From: Marinomonas colpomeniae
GTDB lineage: Bacteria > Pseudomonadota > Gammaproteobacteria > Pseudomonadales > Marinomonadaceae
Reading direction: 5' to 3'
Length of the DNA: 64,000 nt
Assembly (NCBI RefSeq): GCF_014803385.1
Contig: NZ_JACYFC010000003.1
Location: forward strand, 310,001-374,000
A program made the position numbers and the translations under genes. Shown piece by piece: positions 1-7,287 of the stretch (the stretch's first letter is position 1; every line of letters begins with the position of its first letter). The notes under the pieces were generated by a model. The model was not told the origin of the DNA, did no database searches, and saw only the letters and a program-made list of their open reading frames with translations.

Positions 1-24
1 ACACCCGAAAAAGCAGAGGCGGTA

Positions 25-609
25 ATGGCAAGAGGAAGACCCAGTAAGAAGGCGCATATCATTGATGCGGCTTGTGGTTTGTTTACCAAGCAAGGTTATC
101 AAAGTACCAGTATAGATCAGGTCGTATTGACAGCCGCAGTGTCAAAACCAACGGTTTACAGCAACTTTCCGACGAAACTTGTGCTGTGGGAAAATGTCGT
201 TGAGTCTTTAATTGAGCGTGCAAAAGAGGACATGGACGCTGCGCTAACAAGCTTACAGTCTGGGCTGAAAACGACGGATGACGAAGCATTGGTAGCTGGT
301 TGGATAATGCTTTGGCAAGCTTGGGTTGCGAAGCAAGAACGCCTTGCTGTGTATCGAGTTTTATTAGGCGAACAACATAAAATGGCAGAATCGACTGTGG
401 CGTTGTTTGATCAATTTGAAGCGGTTTTAGAATCTGTATTAACCAAATGGTTAGAAGCGTTTAATGTGACTTTGATGGCATTTTTTGCATTAAAGGCCAT
501 CAGTAAAGAAGCGCTATTAATGCCAGCTTTACTTCATCAAGAATCAATGTCTTCAAAAAAATTAATTCAACAGTTAAATGCATTAATTAAAAATAATAAG
601 ATAAGGTAA
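25..609 (+). CDS. TetR/AcrR family transcriptional regulator
   Basis: This 194-residue protein has the usual TetR size. The N-terminus begins MARGRPSKK and is followed by a helix-turn-helix at about residues 25-48, including the SKPTVYSNFPTK recognition-helix region typical of the family. The rest should be the ligand-binding and dimerisation domain, whose effector cannot be read from sequence. The ATG is preceded by a GAGGCGG stretch that can act as ribosome binding site. Its 3' end overlaps the convergent DUF4105 gene by 23 bp. TetR proteins usually repress a neighbouring efflux or enzyme gene; the likely target lies before the window start or is the Bcr/CflA exporter at 2745-3959, which is a guess. 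Confidence 0.9.
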   Translation: MARGRPSKKAHIIDAACGLFTKQGYQSTSIDQVVLTAAVSKPTVYSNFPTKLVLWENVVESLIERAKEDMDAALTSLQSGLKTTDDEALVAGWIMLWQAWVAKQERLAVYRVLLGEQHKMAESTVALFDQFEAVLESVLTKWLEAFNVTLMAFFALKAISKEALLMPALLHQESMSSKKLIQQLNALIKNNKIR

Positions 610-2269
610 GGCTGTGTAGAGCTTTTTTGTTTTTTTGTTTAGACACGTTATATTCGTATCCAAAATTACTATTTTCTCTTCTTAAAAAAGTTATAGATTG
701 TTCTTTTAAATTTTTCATTTCATATTTTATAGATAGCTGATCTGTATTCATTTGAATCCCTGAATATACTGGAAATGTTAGTCTTGATCGTAGCTCAATA
801 CTAGGTAAAACATACATTTTCAATTTAGATATACTTGATGCTGCGCCAACTCCTGCACTTATTAGACCTTTTAATTTATTAAAACCATTCCGTTCAACTC
901 CAAGTTTTAGTCTCCAGGAAGGTTTTTTAGTAACGAAATTTAATGGAGTGACTGCCTGGATGTTTAAAAATTCTAAGGCGTTCAGGCTTGTCGATCCTTT
1001 TTTTTGTGTTAATTCAACTGTCCCTGCTGATAGTTTTGAAGATATGAAGTTATATGATCTTTGTTGAAAGTGATCAAAATCAACTACAGATAGCTTTAGA
1101 TTGATAGACTCCTCTTTTAGTGTCATCTTCACTGAAGAAATTGAGGTGCTATCAAGATCTTCGTCTGAGGTAAATTCTAATATCGGAACATTAGATAATA
1201 AAGAGTTATCTTTTCCGTATGCTGTAAGAAGCTCAGAATAAGCTTGATTTGGATTATGATAACTTTCGAAAGTTAATCTAGAGGCAAGTACCGCTACATT
1301 ACTAACATTTTTATCATGAAAGAATTTTTTTCTGGTATCGATGAACATGTTTTTAACTGATTTTTTTTGATTGGAATTTAGAGCTTGATAACCTTTATTG
1401 AAAGTATTGAATAAAGAATTCATTTCAAATTGAGATGCTTTAGTTAAGTGCTTCTGTACTTTCCTTTCTAAAAGGACTGGAGTAATGATCGAGGGTGCGT
1501 TATTAAAACAGTCGCAAGCATAGTTTAAAGCATCATATAAGTAAGTAGAGCAATTTTTAGTGAAAAAGTTATAAGATAAATCTTTTTCTAACTGATGATT
1601 AAAATAATCAATTAATCTATTTCTCTTGAATATTGATTTTGGAAGCTTTATGAATTTTAAGTTTCTAGACTCCTGATCATTATAGAAATCAATTACTTGA
1701 TGCAGGGGGATGACATTTAATTCTGCATGAATGAAAGAAAACCCACCTTTGCTAATTTGTTCAAAGGTGCTAAGGCCTTCAGTGGGCGCAAGAACTGAAA
1801 TAACTGGTGAGAAGTAAAAATCTTTTTTATCTAAGAATAAAATTAGTGAGTGTCCAAAGTAAGACATAGGTGAATTTAAACTTTCACCTGCAATGATTAA
1901 ATAAGGGTCTTTATTCTTTAGTAGGTGTTGTAGCTCATATTCTTTAACTGAAATACTTGACTTACATTTAGCTAATACTGTGTTTAGAGTTATATAAAAT
2001 TGGTAATCCTCTATTTTATCAGCTAAATCTAATGAATCTAATTTGTTAGGGTTACAGTCAATAGAGTTAAATTGATTCTTTAAACTTTCATATCCCAGTC
2101 CTGTTTTATTTTTAAGTTGAGTGTGAAGAGGGGAAGCATTTTTTAAGATAAACTCTGAAAAACTCGGGTCGAAACTAACTGTCTTTGCAAATACATTGGA
2201 TGAGAAAACCAAACATGCCGTGCTTAAGAAAATAAGGAAAACTTTTCTGTTGTGGTATGTTTGGCGCAT
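587..2269 (-). CDS. DUF4105 (Lnb-like) exported envelope protein
   Basis: This is a 560-residue protein with a signal peptide (hydrophobic residues 9-24, likely cleavage after SSNVFA). The N-terminal half carries the DUF4105 hallmarks: SYFGHSLILFL with His at about residue 140, and FFTKNCSTYLYD with Cys at about 240. This His-then-Cys order resembles permuted papain/NlpC-like folds, so a thiol hydrolase or transferase activity is possible but is only an inference. The chain ends LTLSYYF, a terminal-Phe pattern typical of outer-membrane beta strands, so the C-terminal half may be a beta-barrel. It lies 10 bp downstream of the lipoprotein gene on the same strand, probably as an operon. The DNA is clearly AT-richer than its neighbours, with many A/T-ending codons and AT homopolymers, which suggests transfer. 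Confidence 0.8.
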   Translation of the reverse strand: MRQTYHNRKVFLIFLSTACLVFSSNVFAKTVSFDPSFSEFILKNASPLHTQLKNKTGLGYESLKNQFNSIDCNPNKLDSLDLADKIEDYQFYITLNTVLAKCKSSISVKEYELQHLLKNKDPYLIIAGESLNSPMSYFGHSLILFLDKKDFYFSPVISVLAPTEGLSTFEQISKGGFSFIHAELNVIPLHQVIDFYNDQESRNLKFIKLPKSIFKRNRLIDYFNHQLEKDLSYNFFTKNCSTYLYDALNYACDCFNNAPSIITPVLLERKVQKHLTKASQFEMNSLFNTFNKGYQALNSNQKKSVKNMFIDTRKKFFHDKNVSNVAVLASRLTFESYHNPNQAYSELLTAYGKDNSLLSNVPILEFTSDEDLDSTSISSVKMTLKEESINLKLSVVDFDHFQQRSYNFISSKLSAGTVELTQKKGSTSLNALEFLNIQAVTPLNFVTKKPSWRLKLGVERNGFNKLKGLISAGVGAASSISKLKMYVLPSIELRSRLTFPVYSGIQMNTDQLSIKYEMKNLKEQSITFLRRENSNFGYEYNVSKQKNKKALHSLTLSYYF

Positions 2270-2279
2270 TAAATTTATC

Positions 2280-2660
2280 TTACTCTGCTGACTTTTCTTC
2301 TTTCTTAGGCATTTCTACATATATCGCATTTGGTGCATACTCATATACTGCACCTGTAATGAAGTCTGTTGTTGATAAATCCCAAAAGAAACTGCCAAGA
2401 GTGATAGGATCGAAAGATTTTGTAATCTCACGAGTTACAGCTCTGTAACCTTCTTTTTTGAACATTACAGTTTGCACTTTATTCTTTTTGAATGAAGCGC
2501 TTACCGGTGTTTTTCCAATTAAAGCGCCATCAACATAGACATCTACATCTTCTACATCAGAGTTAAATGTCAACGTTTGATTAGTTCCTGAAATGATAGT
2601 TGCACAACCAGTTAGAATTAACATTGTGAATACGAATGTAGCAATAATGATTTTTTTCAT
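2280..2660 (-). CDS. small PEGA-like lipoprotein
   Basis: This 126-residue protein has a lipoprotein signal: a hydrophobic stretch and the lipobox LTGC with Cys19, so the mature protein should be membrane-anchored. Residues about 30-80 look like a PEGA repeat (VDVYVDGALIGKTPVSA, then a KKEGYRAVTREI strand). PEGA domains occur in envelope and surface-layer proteins and probably bind protein or glycan. The C-terminus is charged (KKEEKSAE). It is the first gene of an apparent two-gene unit with the DUF4105 gene, which begins 10 bp downstream. The pair may work together in the envelope, but the actual role is unknown. Confidence 0.75.
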   Translation of the reverse strand: MKKIIIATFVFTMLILTGCATIISGTNQTLTFNSDVEDVDVYVDGALIGKTPVSASFKKNKVQTVMFKKEGYRAVTREITKSFDPITLGSFFWDLSTTDFITGAVYEYAPNAIYVEMPKKEEKSAE

Positions 2661-2744
2661 TTTAATTCCATTAAAATAATAGTTAGTTTTTTTGCAAAAT
2701 TATTATACATTTTATATCCATTTCGTGTATATATTTTGTGTTTT

Positions 2745-3959
2745 TTACTTCATTTTCCCTTTTTCTGCCCAGAACATAAGGCACAACGCCAATGTTCCCA
2801 TCACCATAAAACCACTCGACACTGGCACTAAGGTGTTGTTGTACACCTGCCCAATTATCGTGCCGATGCTTAATGACATAATCGAAGATACAGAACCGAT
2901 CACCGCAGACGCGATACCTGCAACGTGCCCCATTGGTTCCATTGCCAAGGCGTTGAAATTACCAAACAGCAAACCAAAGCTGAAGAAAATAGTCGCTGCA
3001 TAAATCAAAAACATCCATAACTGAATGTCTACGAAAGCATGTAAGCACAAGAACAAGGTCGAGACGATTACCACGACACAAATGGATCTAAAAGCGATCA
3101 GTTTAGCACCGTGTTTTTCAACGATACGTGAGTTCATCAAAGAAGAAGCCCCTAACACCAAAGCCAATAAACCGAAGTACACAGAGAACATGCTGCCCGT
3201 TTCAAATTGCACCTGAAAGATCTGCTGTGACGAGTTTAAATAACCAATAAAGCTACCGAAGAATAACCCCATACAAACCGTGTAGCTGGCGGTGATTCGG
3301 TTGGTCAGTACTTCTTTAAAGCCGTCGTAAAAGCCTTTTCTTGAAAACGCGATACGGTTTGATTTTGGCAAGGTTTCTTTGAGCCTAAATATAACCCACA
3401 AAACCAATATAGCCGCATAGACAAGGTACATTTCAAAAATGCCACGCCAATCTGCGACAAACATAATCGCTTGACCAAGCGTCGGAGCGATAGCGGGAAC
3501 TAGGACGAAAATCATCATCACCAATGACATGATGCGTGCCATTTGAGCCCCATGAAATAAATCGCGAACCAATGAAATGGCTGAAATATAAGGCCCAGCC
3601 ACACCAAGGCCTTGAATGAAGCGACCGAACATCAGTACTTCTAAACTGTCGGCTTGATAACAAACCACCGTGCCGACAACGTATAAGGCAAAACCACCAA
3701 ACAAAATTGGACGGCGTCCCAAAGCATCAGACAGTGGGCCACAAATAAGTTGCCCAAAAGCCAAACCAAGAAACAACATACTAATAAGTAACTGTGGTTG
3801 GTTTGCGGTTGTAGCGCCTAACTCTTTACCAATAACGCCTAACGCAGGCAGTAACGCATCTATTGAGATAGCAACAATAGACATTAACATAGCGACTAGA
3901 ACGGTGAATTCCTTTGGCGAAACGCCGGAAGCCGACGTGTTGTTGTGAGCATTTTCCAT
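2745..3959 (-). CDS. Bcr/CflA family multidrug efflux MFS transporter
   Basis: This 404-residue integral membrane protein has about 12 hydrophobic segments and the MFS motif A, GPLSDALGRRP, between TM2 and TM3. An early acidic TM1 (AISIDALLPALGVIG) fits the DHA1 Bcr/CflA subfamily of proton-driven drug and sulfonamide exporters. Length matches the family. It is transcribed alone; the 248 bp upstream region contains its promoter, and no regulator binds it obviously. The substrate cannot be inferred. The start is the ATG that gives the sequence MENAHNNTSASG. Confidence 0.88.
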   Translation of the reverse strand: MENAHNNTSASGVSPKEFTVLVAMLMSIVAISIDALLPALGVIGKELGATTANQPQLLISMLFLGLAFGQLICGPLSDALGRRPILFGGFALYVVGTVVCYQADSLEVLMFGRFIQGLGVAGPYISAISLVRDLFHGAQMARIMSLVMMIFVLVPAIAPTLGQAIMFVADWRGIFEMYLVYAAILVLWVIFRLKETLPKSNRIAFSRKGFYDGFKEVLTNRITASYTVCMGLFFGSFIGYLNSSQQIFQVQFETGSMFSVYFGLLALVLGASSLMNSRIVEKHGAKLIAFRSICVVVIVSTLFLCLHAFVDIQLWMFLIYAATIFFSFGLLFGNFNALAMEPMGHVAGIASAVIGSVSSIMSLSIGTIIGQVYNNTLVPVSSGFMVMGTLALCLMFWAEKGKMK

Positions 3960-4207
3960 ATGATATCCAAACTAGAACGAGCATTGTGAAGGATGACGAG
4001 CAAAATCGAATCCTGATTATGTTGGGCATTATACTTAGGCTTTCTTTGTATGAGTTTGTTTCTATGTGCATGAAATAAGGAAGTGAAAAAATATAAGATC
4101 TTATTGTTTTTGTAGTAACTTTATAGAATAGGATCAATAAAATGATCTGATAATTTCATTTTGATTCAATGCAACTTAATTAAAGAGGACGAAAAGGAAG
4201 GGCCGTT

Positions 4208-4711
4208 ATGCATAAGAGCGAACAAGAAAAAATTGAATTGGAACACCAAGCCGCCAAGCTCTTTATGCGCTGCTATGAACATAATACCGGCAAACACATT
4301 CGCCATATTTGGCATAACAACCCGATTCGCCCAGATGTTTCCTGCATGTTAGAAGGCGAGCCTTTAGACCTCGAAATCGCCCATTTGTATGGCTCGGAAG
4401 AAGAAGCCATGGAGATTCTAGGGCGTAACCTAACCGACAACATACGCAGCGTTTTGCGTACTTTAAAAAATGAACCCGCGAGCGAAAGACTGTTAAAAGC
4501 CCTAAACCGAATCCTAGAAAATAAATCTGGCAAACACTACAAAAGCAAACGAGTTTGGTTAGTCATTCGAAACACTCATCCTGCTTGGGTGCAAGCAGAC
4601 ATCAAAGCACTAGAACACCTTATCACTATGCCAGAGCCGCATTCCTTCGAGAAGGTTTGGATACTCGGCGATATGGAAGGCAAAAGCGGCATAGTCAGAC
4701 TTTATCCTTGA
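4208..4711 (+). CDS. hypothetical protein, 167 aa
   Basis: I do not recognise this protein. It is soluble, has no signal peptide or membrane segment, and has a charged N-terminal helix (HKSEQEKIELEHQAAKLF), a middle section LDLEIAHLYGSEEEAMEILG and a C-terminal stretch reading KRVWLVIRNTHPAW then FEKVWILGDMEG. Alternating hydrophobic strands such as VWLVIRN and VWILGD could be part of an alpha/beta fold. The ATG has a good AAGGAAGGG ribosome binding site upstream, and codon use is ordinary for the region, so I consider it a real gene. It stands alone at the left edge of the integron-cassette segment and could itself be accessory. Confidence 0.6.
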   Translation: MHKSEQEKIELEHQAAKLFMRCYEHNTGKHIRHIWHNNPIRPDVSCMLEGEPLDLEIAHLYGSEEEAMEILGRNLTDNIRSVLRTLKNEPASERLLKALNRILENKSGKHYKSKRVWLVIRNTHPAWVQADIKALEHLITMPEPHSFEKVWILGDMEGKSGIVRLYP

Positions 4712-5090
4712 GGCTTTACTCTGATGAAGCAAAGGGTCGAACCCCTTTTCCTCCAACATACTTCCAGAGACAACAAACATTCATGGAAAAGGGCTTTGAC
4801 CCTGACTCTGTTGGAATATGGAGCAAGGCAAACATCACCGCTCGACGTAACTATTCTATATCGCCGTTTGACCTCGCTTTTGATGTTCACCTTACTCCCA
4901 CCAACTACATTACTTGACACTATCGATTGAGCTCGCTTTGCCTTTAAAAACTATATAGACATATAGTTTATTTTTTCACTCGTTCTATTTTTGCGCATTT
5001 AGCCATTTTTAGTAACTTCATCTTGAACGTTTGCACTGGCAGAAATCCGAAAAGCGTTTTAGTATCAATGAATAAAGATTTTCATAGTAG
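4712..5090. other. gene-poor stretch before the cassette array
   Basis: There is no convincing gene here. Short reading frames on both strands lack ribosome binding sites and recognisable motifs. Two weak hairpins are visible: AAAGGG/CCCTTT at 4731-4748 just after the previous gene, and a perfect AAACTATAT/ATATAGTTT inverted repeat at 4948-4969 with a 4-nt loop followed by a T-rich run, which could be a weak terminator. Nothing else is evident. Confidence 0.4.
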
Positions 5091-5148
5091 AAATAACGCG
5101 CTGTGGATAGAAAGAATAACGCGCATGCGCACTATTAAACTGTTATGT
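5091..5148 (+). other. degenerate attC or half-site at the left edge of the cassette array
   Basis: GTTATGT at 5142-5148 is identical to the R' box of the full attC downstream, and the 12-bp string TGTTATGTGACT is shared exactly (5141-5152 and 6119-6130). It is preceded by ATTAAAC, similar to the TTAAAAC L' region of the intact site. AAATAAC at 5091-5097 could be a poor R'' partner, which would make a 58-bp site, but the interior does not form a clean stem. I see two direct copies of AATAACGCGC (5092-5101 and 5115-5124) and the palindrome GCGCATGCGC (5121-5130). It marks the left boundary of cassette 1. It could also be a decayed attI, but no integrase is present here. Confidence 0.5.
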
Positions 5149-5170
5149 GACTTAATCGGAGTTCAGAGGC

Positions 5171-6019
5171 TTGCTTGATATTCCTAAACGTATAGAAGTA
5201 ATTCAATCTCTATTGCGAGAAAATACAAGAGAAAGTTTAACTTACGCGGCTCTTGAAGGAAGATTAACAATTGAGTATTTATGTTATGAACGCTTTAAGC
5301 TTTCGTATTCATACCTTTCTATTGAAGATCTTAAAAATTGGCAACCAAAACATGTTGTACAACAGATATCCGAAGAGATTAATGAAAGTGTTAACAAAGG
5401 TTTTACGTTATCTATATCAACTGAACCGCTAAGTGGAAAATCACCTACTAATAAAGAAGAATACGAATCAATTAATTACATTCCAATCGGTAGCCAATCT
5501 GCAATAAATTTGAATAAGTTACACAGGTTTTGGCACGGGCTTTCAAATGTAGCCCTTCACATACCTGTTCCGACTATTGACTCTGGTGATATTAATATTT
5601 ACGGAGACAAGGAAAAAATAATAAAAAAAATAACAGCTTTTCTTTATTATTTGTCAGAATTAAAAGGTGAAAATTTACTAATGGGTGGTTCATTAGGAAA
5701 AGAGTTTTCTTTCAACTGTTGCGCTTGCGAAACTTTAATTAAAAAACCAGTTAAGCTGCTAACTTCCCATGTCGTTGCAAACTGTATTAACCCAAAGTGT
5801 AATGAAAGTTATCTTATTGAACCTGAAAAAAACAATGATCATGAAATCACACGACGCATTATTAAGTTTTCATGCCTAGATTGTAAAAAGGATCTAGACA
5901 TACCTTCAAACGTATTTAAAGGTCTTAAATTTGAGCAACAATTAAATATATGTTGCGGGGAATGTCAATCATCTCTAACAGTGATTATGAGACCTTTAGT
6001 TAAAGGTGGTTCAGGTTAA
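5171..6019 (+). CDS. hypothetical integron-cassette protein with two CxxC pairs
   Basis: I do not recognise this 282-residue protein. Residues 1-160 look helical, with no membrane segment. The C-terminal third has cysteine pairs at NCCACETL, CINPKC, FSCLDCKK and NICCGECQ, a spacing that suggests two zinc-ribbon-like modules of two Cys pairs each. Zinc binding is an inference. The start is TTG 5171, preceded by AGAGG and located 23 nt after the GTTATGT box; no upstream ATG exists in frame. The gene fills almost the whole interval between two attC boundaries (cassette 1, about 5143-6120), as expected for a gene cassette. Its AT-rich composition differs from the flanking genes. Confidence 0.65.
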   Translation: MLDIPKRIEVIQSLLRENTRESLTYAALEGRLTIEYLCYERFKLSYSYLSIEDLKNWQPKHVVQQISEEINESVNKGFTLSISTEPLSGKSPTNKEEYESINYIPIGSQSAINLNKLHRFWHGLSNVALHIPVPTIDSGDINIYGDKEKIIKKITAFLYYLSELKGENLLMGGSLGKEFSFNCCACETLIKKPVKLLTSHVVANCINPKCNESYLIEPEKNNDHEITRRIIKFSCLDCKKDLDIPSNVFKGLKFEQQLNICCGECQSSLTVIMRPLVKGGSG

Positions 6020-6024
6020 CAATT

Positions 6025-6126
6025 ACATAACAAGAGTTTTCAAGACGGACAAATTACAGTTGGCTTTTTGTTCGTGCCTAACTTATTTTAGTCAACTGTA
6101 ATTTGTCGCTTAAAACGGTGTTATGT
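6025..6126 (+). other. integron attC recombination site
   Basis: This 102-bp site has all the parts of an attC. R'' ACATAAC (6025-6031) is the exact reverse complement of R' GTTATGT (6120-6126). L'' GTTTTCAAG (6036-6044) pairs with L' CTTAAAAC (6109-6116) except for one bulged base at 6041, matching the extrahelical base that gives attC sites their orientation. Inside is a perfect 15-bp stem (6048-6062 with 6093-6107) around a 30-nt variable loop. It begins 5 bp after the stop codon of the cassette 1 gene. Recombination would occur after G6120. The architecture is read directly from the sequence. Confidence 0.88.
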
Positions 6127-6142
6127 GACTATAGGGAAAATT

Positions 6143-6601
6143 ATGGAAGTGTTGAAAACCGCAACATGGGCAAGGGCATTTGAGGCAGCCTCTGAAATTG
6201 CTGTTAGGTTATTTGGTATATTTGTAGTTTTTCTTGGGTTTGATTTTTTGCTAGAGCTACTGAATGCATCAAGTAGTAGCCAAGATCTTTTAATTAGTAT
6301 GTTGCTGTTGCCTGCACTTTATATTCTAAAAGACTCTTATATTGTATTTGAACCCTTTACTGTCAGGGCTGAGTTTTACGACGATAAAATTTCAGTTTAT
6401 CGAGGTATCGCTCCAAGAGTAAAAGATACATTAGAGTTTAAAAACTCTGAGAACATAGAAATAATTACTAGTGTTTTAGGGCATTTTTGTAGCTACTCGA
6501 CCGTAAGGTTGTATTCGCCAGGTGGGTACGTCGAAATTCCTTATGTCTTCGGGCCTGAAGACGTTGTGTCAAAAGTTGAAAAAGCGAGAATCGGTACATA
6601 A
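6143..6601 (+). CDS. hypothetical small membrane protein in an integron cassette
   Basis: This 152-residue protein starts at ATG 6143, chosen because an ATAGGGA ribosome binding site precedes it; a GTG at 6125 would lie inside the attC R' box. Residues about 16-35 and 45-65 are two hydrophobic segments (AVRLFGIFVVFLGFDFLLEL and LLISMLLLPALYIL), followed by a soluble, strand-rich domain of about 80 residues (VRAEFYDDKISVYRG onward) that resembles bacterial PH-like domains found after paired TMs. That assignment is tentative. The gene fills cassette 2 (about 6121-6688) and its stop codon overlaps the next R'' box. Function unknown. Confidence 0.6.
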   Translation: MEVLKTATWARAFEAASEIAVRLFGIFVVFLGFDFLLELLNASSSSQDLLISMLLLPALYILKDSYIVFEPFTVRAEFYDDKISVYRGIAPRVKDTLEFKNSENIEIITSVLGHFCSYSTVRLYSPGGYVEIPYVFGPEDVVSKVEKARIGT

Positions 6602-6694
6602 CAAAGGCATCAACGCACGACTAATAAAGCTTGGCTTGGTTAGTACCTCACAATTTTAGCCAACTATTTCTGTCTGCTTAAGCGGGCGTTTAAA
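6596..6694 (+). other. degraded terminal attC site
   Basis: ACATAAC at 6596-6602 repeats the R'' box of the intact attC and overlaps the TAA of the cassette 2 gene. About 70 bp further, GCTTAAGCGGGCGTTTA (6676-6692) resembles the 3' end of Vibrio-type attC repeats, but the R' core reads GTTTAAA instead of GTTATGT, so it no longer pairs with R''. An internal TTGGCT/AGCCAA pairing (about 6641-6646 and 6657-6662) remains. I read it as the last attC of the array, decayed at its R' box, and probably a poor recombination substrate. Confidence 0.5.
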
Positions 6695-6874
6695 AAATAG
6701 TAAAAACAGCAGTATATTGCTGTTACTTACTATATGGATTACAAAGACAGACCGTGCAAATATCTAAAGCCGTTCAAGGTATGTTAAAACCGAAGATAGA
6801 AGGCGAGTGTATTAAGTCAGTAGGATACCCAAATCAGTACACCTTTTTGACGTTTGAACCACAAAGGAAAAATC

Positions 6875-7270
6875 ATGATAGGCGAAACGAATCTAAATAC
6901 ATTACTCGAATCCATGTCACCAGCATTAATGCCAGATGAATATGTCTTTTGCACGGTTCAGGGTGAATATATTGATTTTCATAAGCTGTCGCCTTTGGCA
7001 TCTTATCGAGAGGCAGAAGGGCTTACTTTAGTTGTCACGAAAGAAGCGGCTCTTGCTAATGATTTAGCATTCGAATCTGTGTTCAAAGGCATCACGTTGA
7101 CGATTCATTCGAGTCTTGATGCGGTTGGTTTAACGGCGGCGGTGTCTACTAAGCTGGCTGAAAAAGGCATAAGCGCCAATGTTATCGCGGCGTATTATCA
7201 CGATCATATCTTTGTTCAATCAGAGAAAGCAGAATTGGCCATGGAAGCATTAGGCGAGTTTGGTCGCTAA
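6875..7270 (+). CDS. ACT-domain protein
   Basis: This 131-residue protein resembles the small two-part ACT (amino-acid-binding regulatory) proteins. The N-terminal half contains DEYVFCTVQGEYIDF and TLVVTKEAALANDL. The C-terminal half contains ITLTIHSSLDAVGLTAAVST and KGISANVIAAYYHDHIFV, the beta-alpha-beta pattern of an ACT domain. No catalytic domain is attached, so it may sense a small ligand or regulate a partner. The start is ATG 6875 with AAAGGA upstream rather than the in-frame TTG at 6854. The next gene begins 17 bp downstream and the three genes to 8290 are likely one operon, with unrelated predicted roles. Confidence 0.75.
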   Translation: MIGETNLNTLLESMSPALMPDEYVFCTVQGEYIDFHKLSPLASYREAEGLTLVVTKEAALANDLAFESVFKGITLTIHSSLDAVGLTAAVSTKLAEKGISANVIAAYYHDHIFVQSEKAELAMEALGEFGR

Positions 7271-7287
7271 TTCATAGAGGGCGTTTT

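Noticed and set aside
1-25. Possible 3' end of an upstream gene ending at TAA 23-25, overlapping the TetR ATG
   Set aside because: Only seven codons are visible, too few to judge; the same bases also work as ribosome binding site for the TetR gene.
2692-3948. Several plus-strand reading frames inside the Bcr/CflA gene
   Set aside because: They lie antisense to a clear MFS transporter, lack motifs, and have no ribosome binding sites.
4555-4930. Reading frames of 68-120 codons after the unknown 167-residue protein
   Set aside because: They overlap a better gene or one another on both strands, lack ribosome binding sites and show no recognisable domain.
5142-5152. Interpretation of the left half-site as a true attI
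   Set aside because: No integrase is present in the window and the site shares its R' box with the attC; a degenerate attC is the simpler reading.
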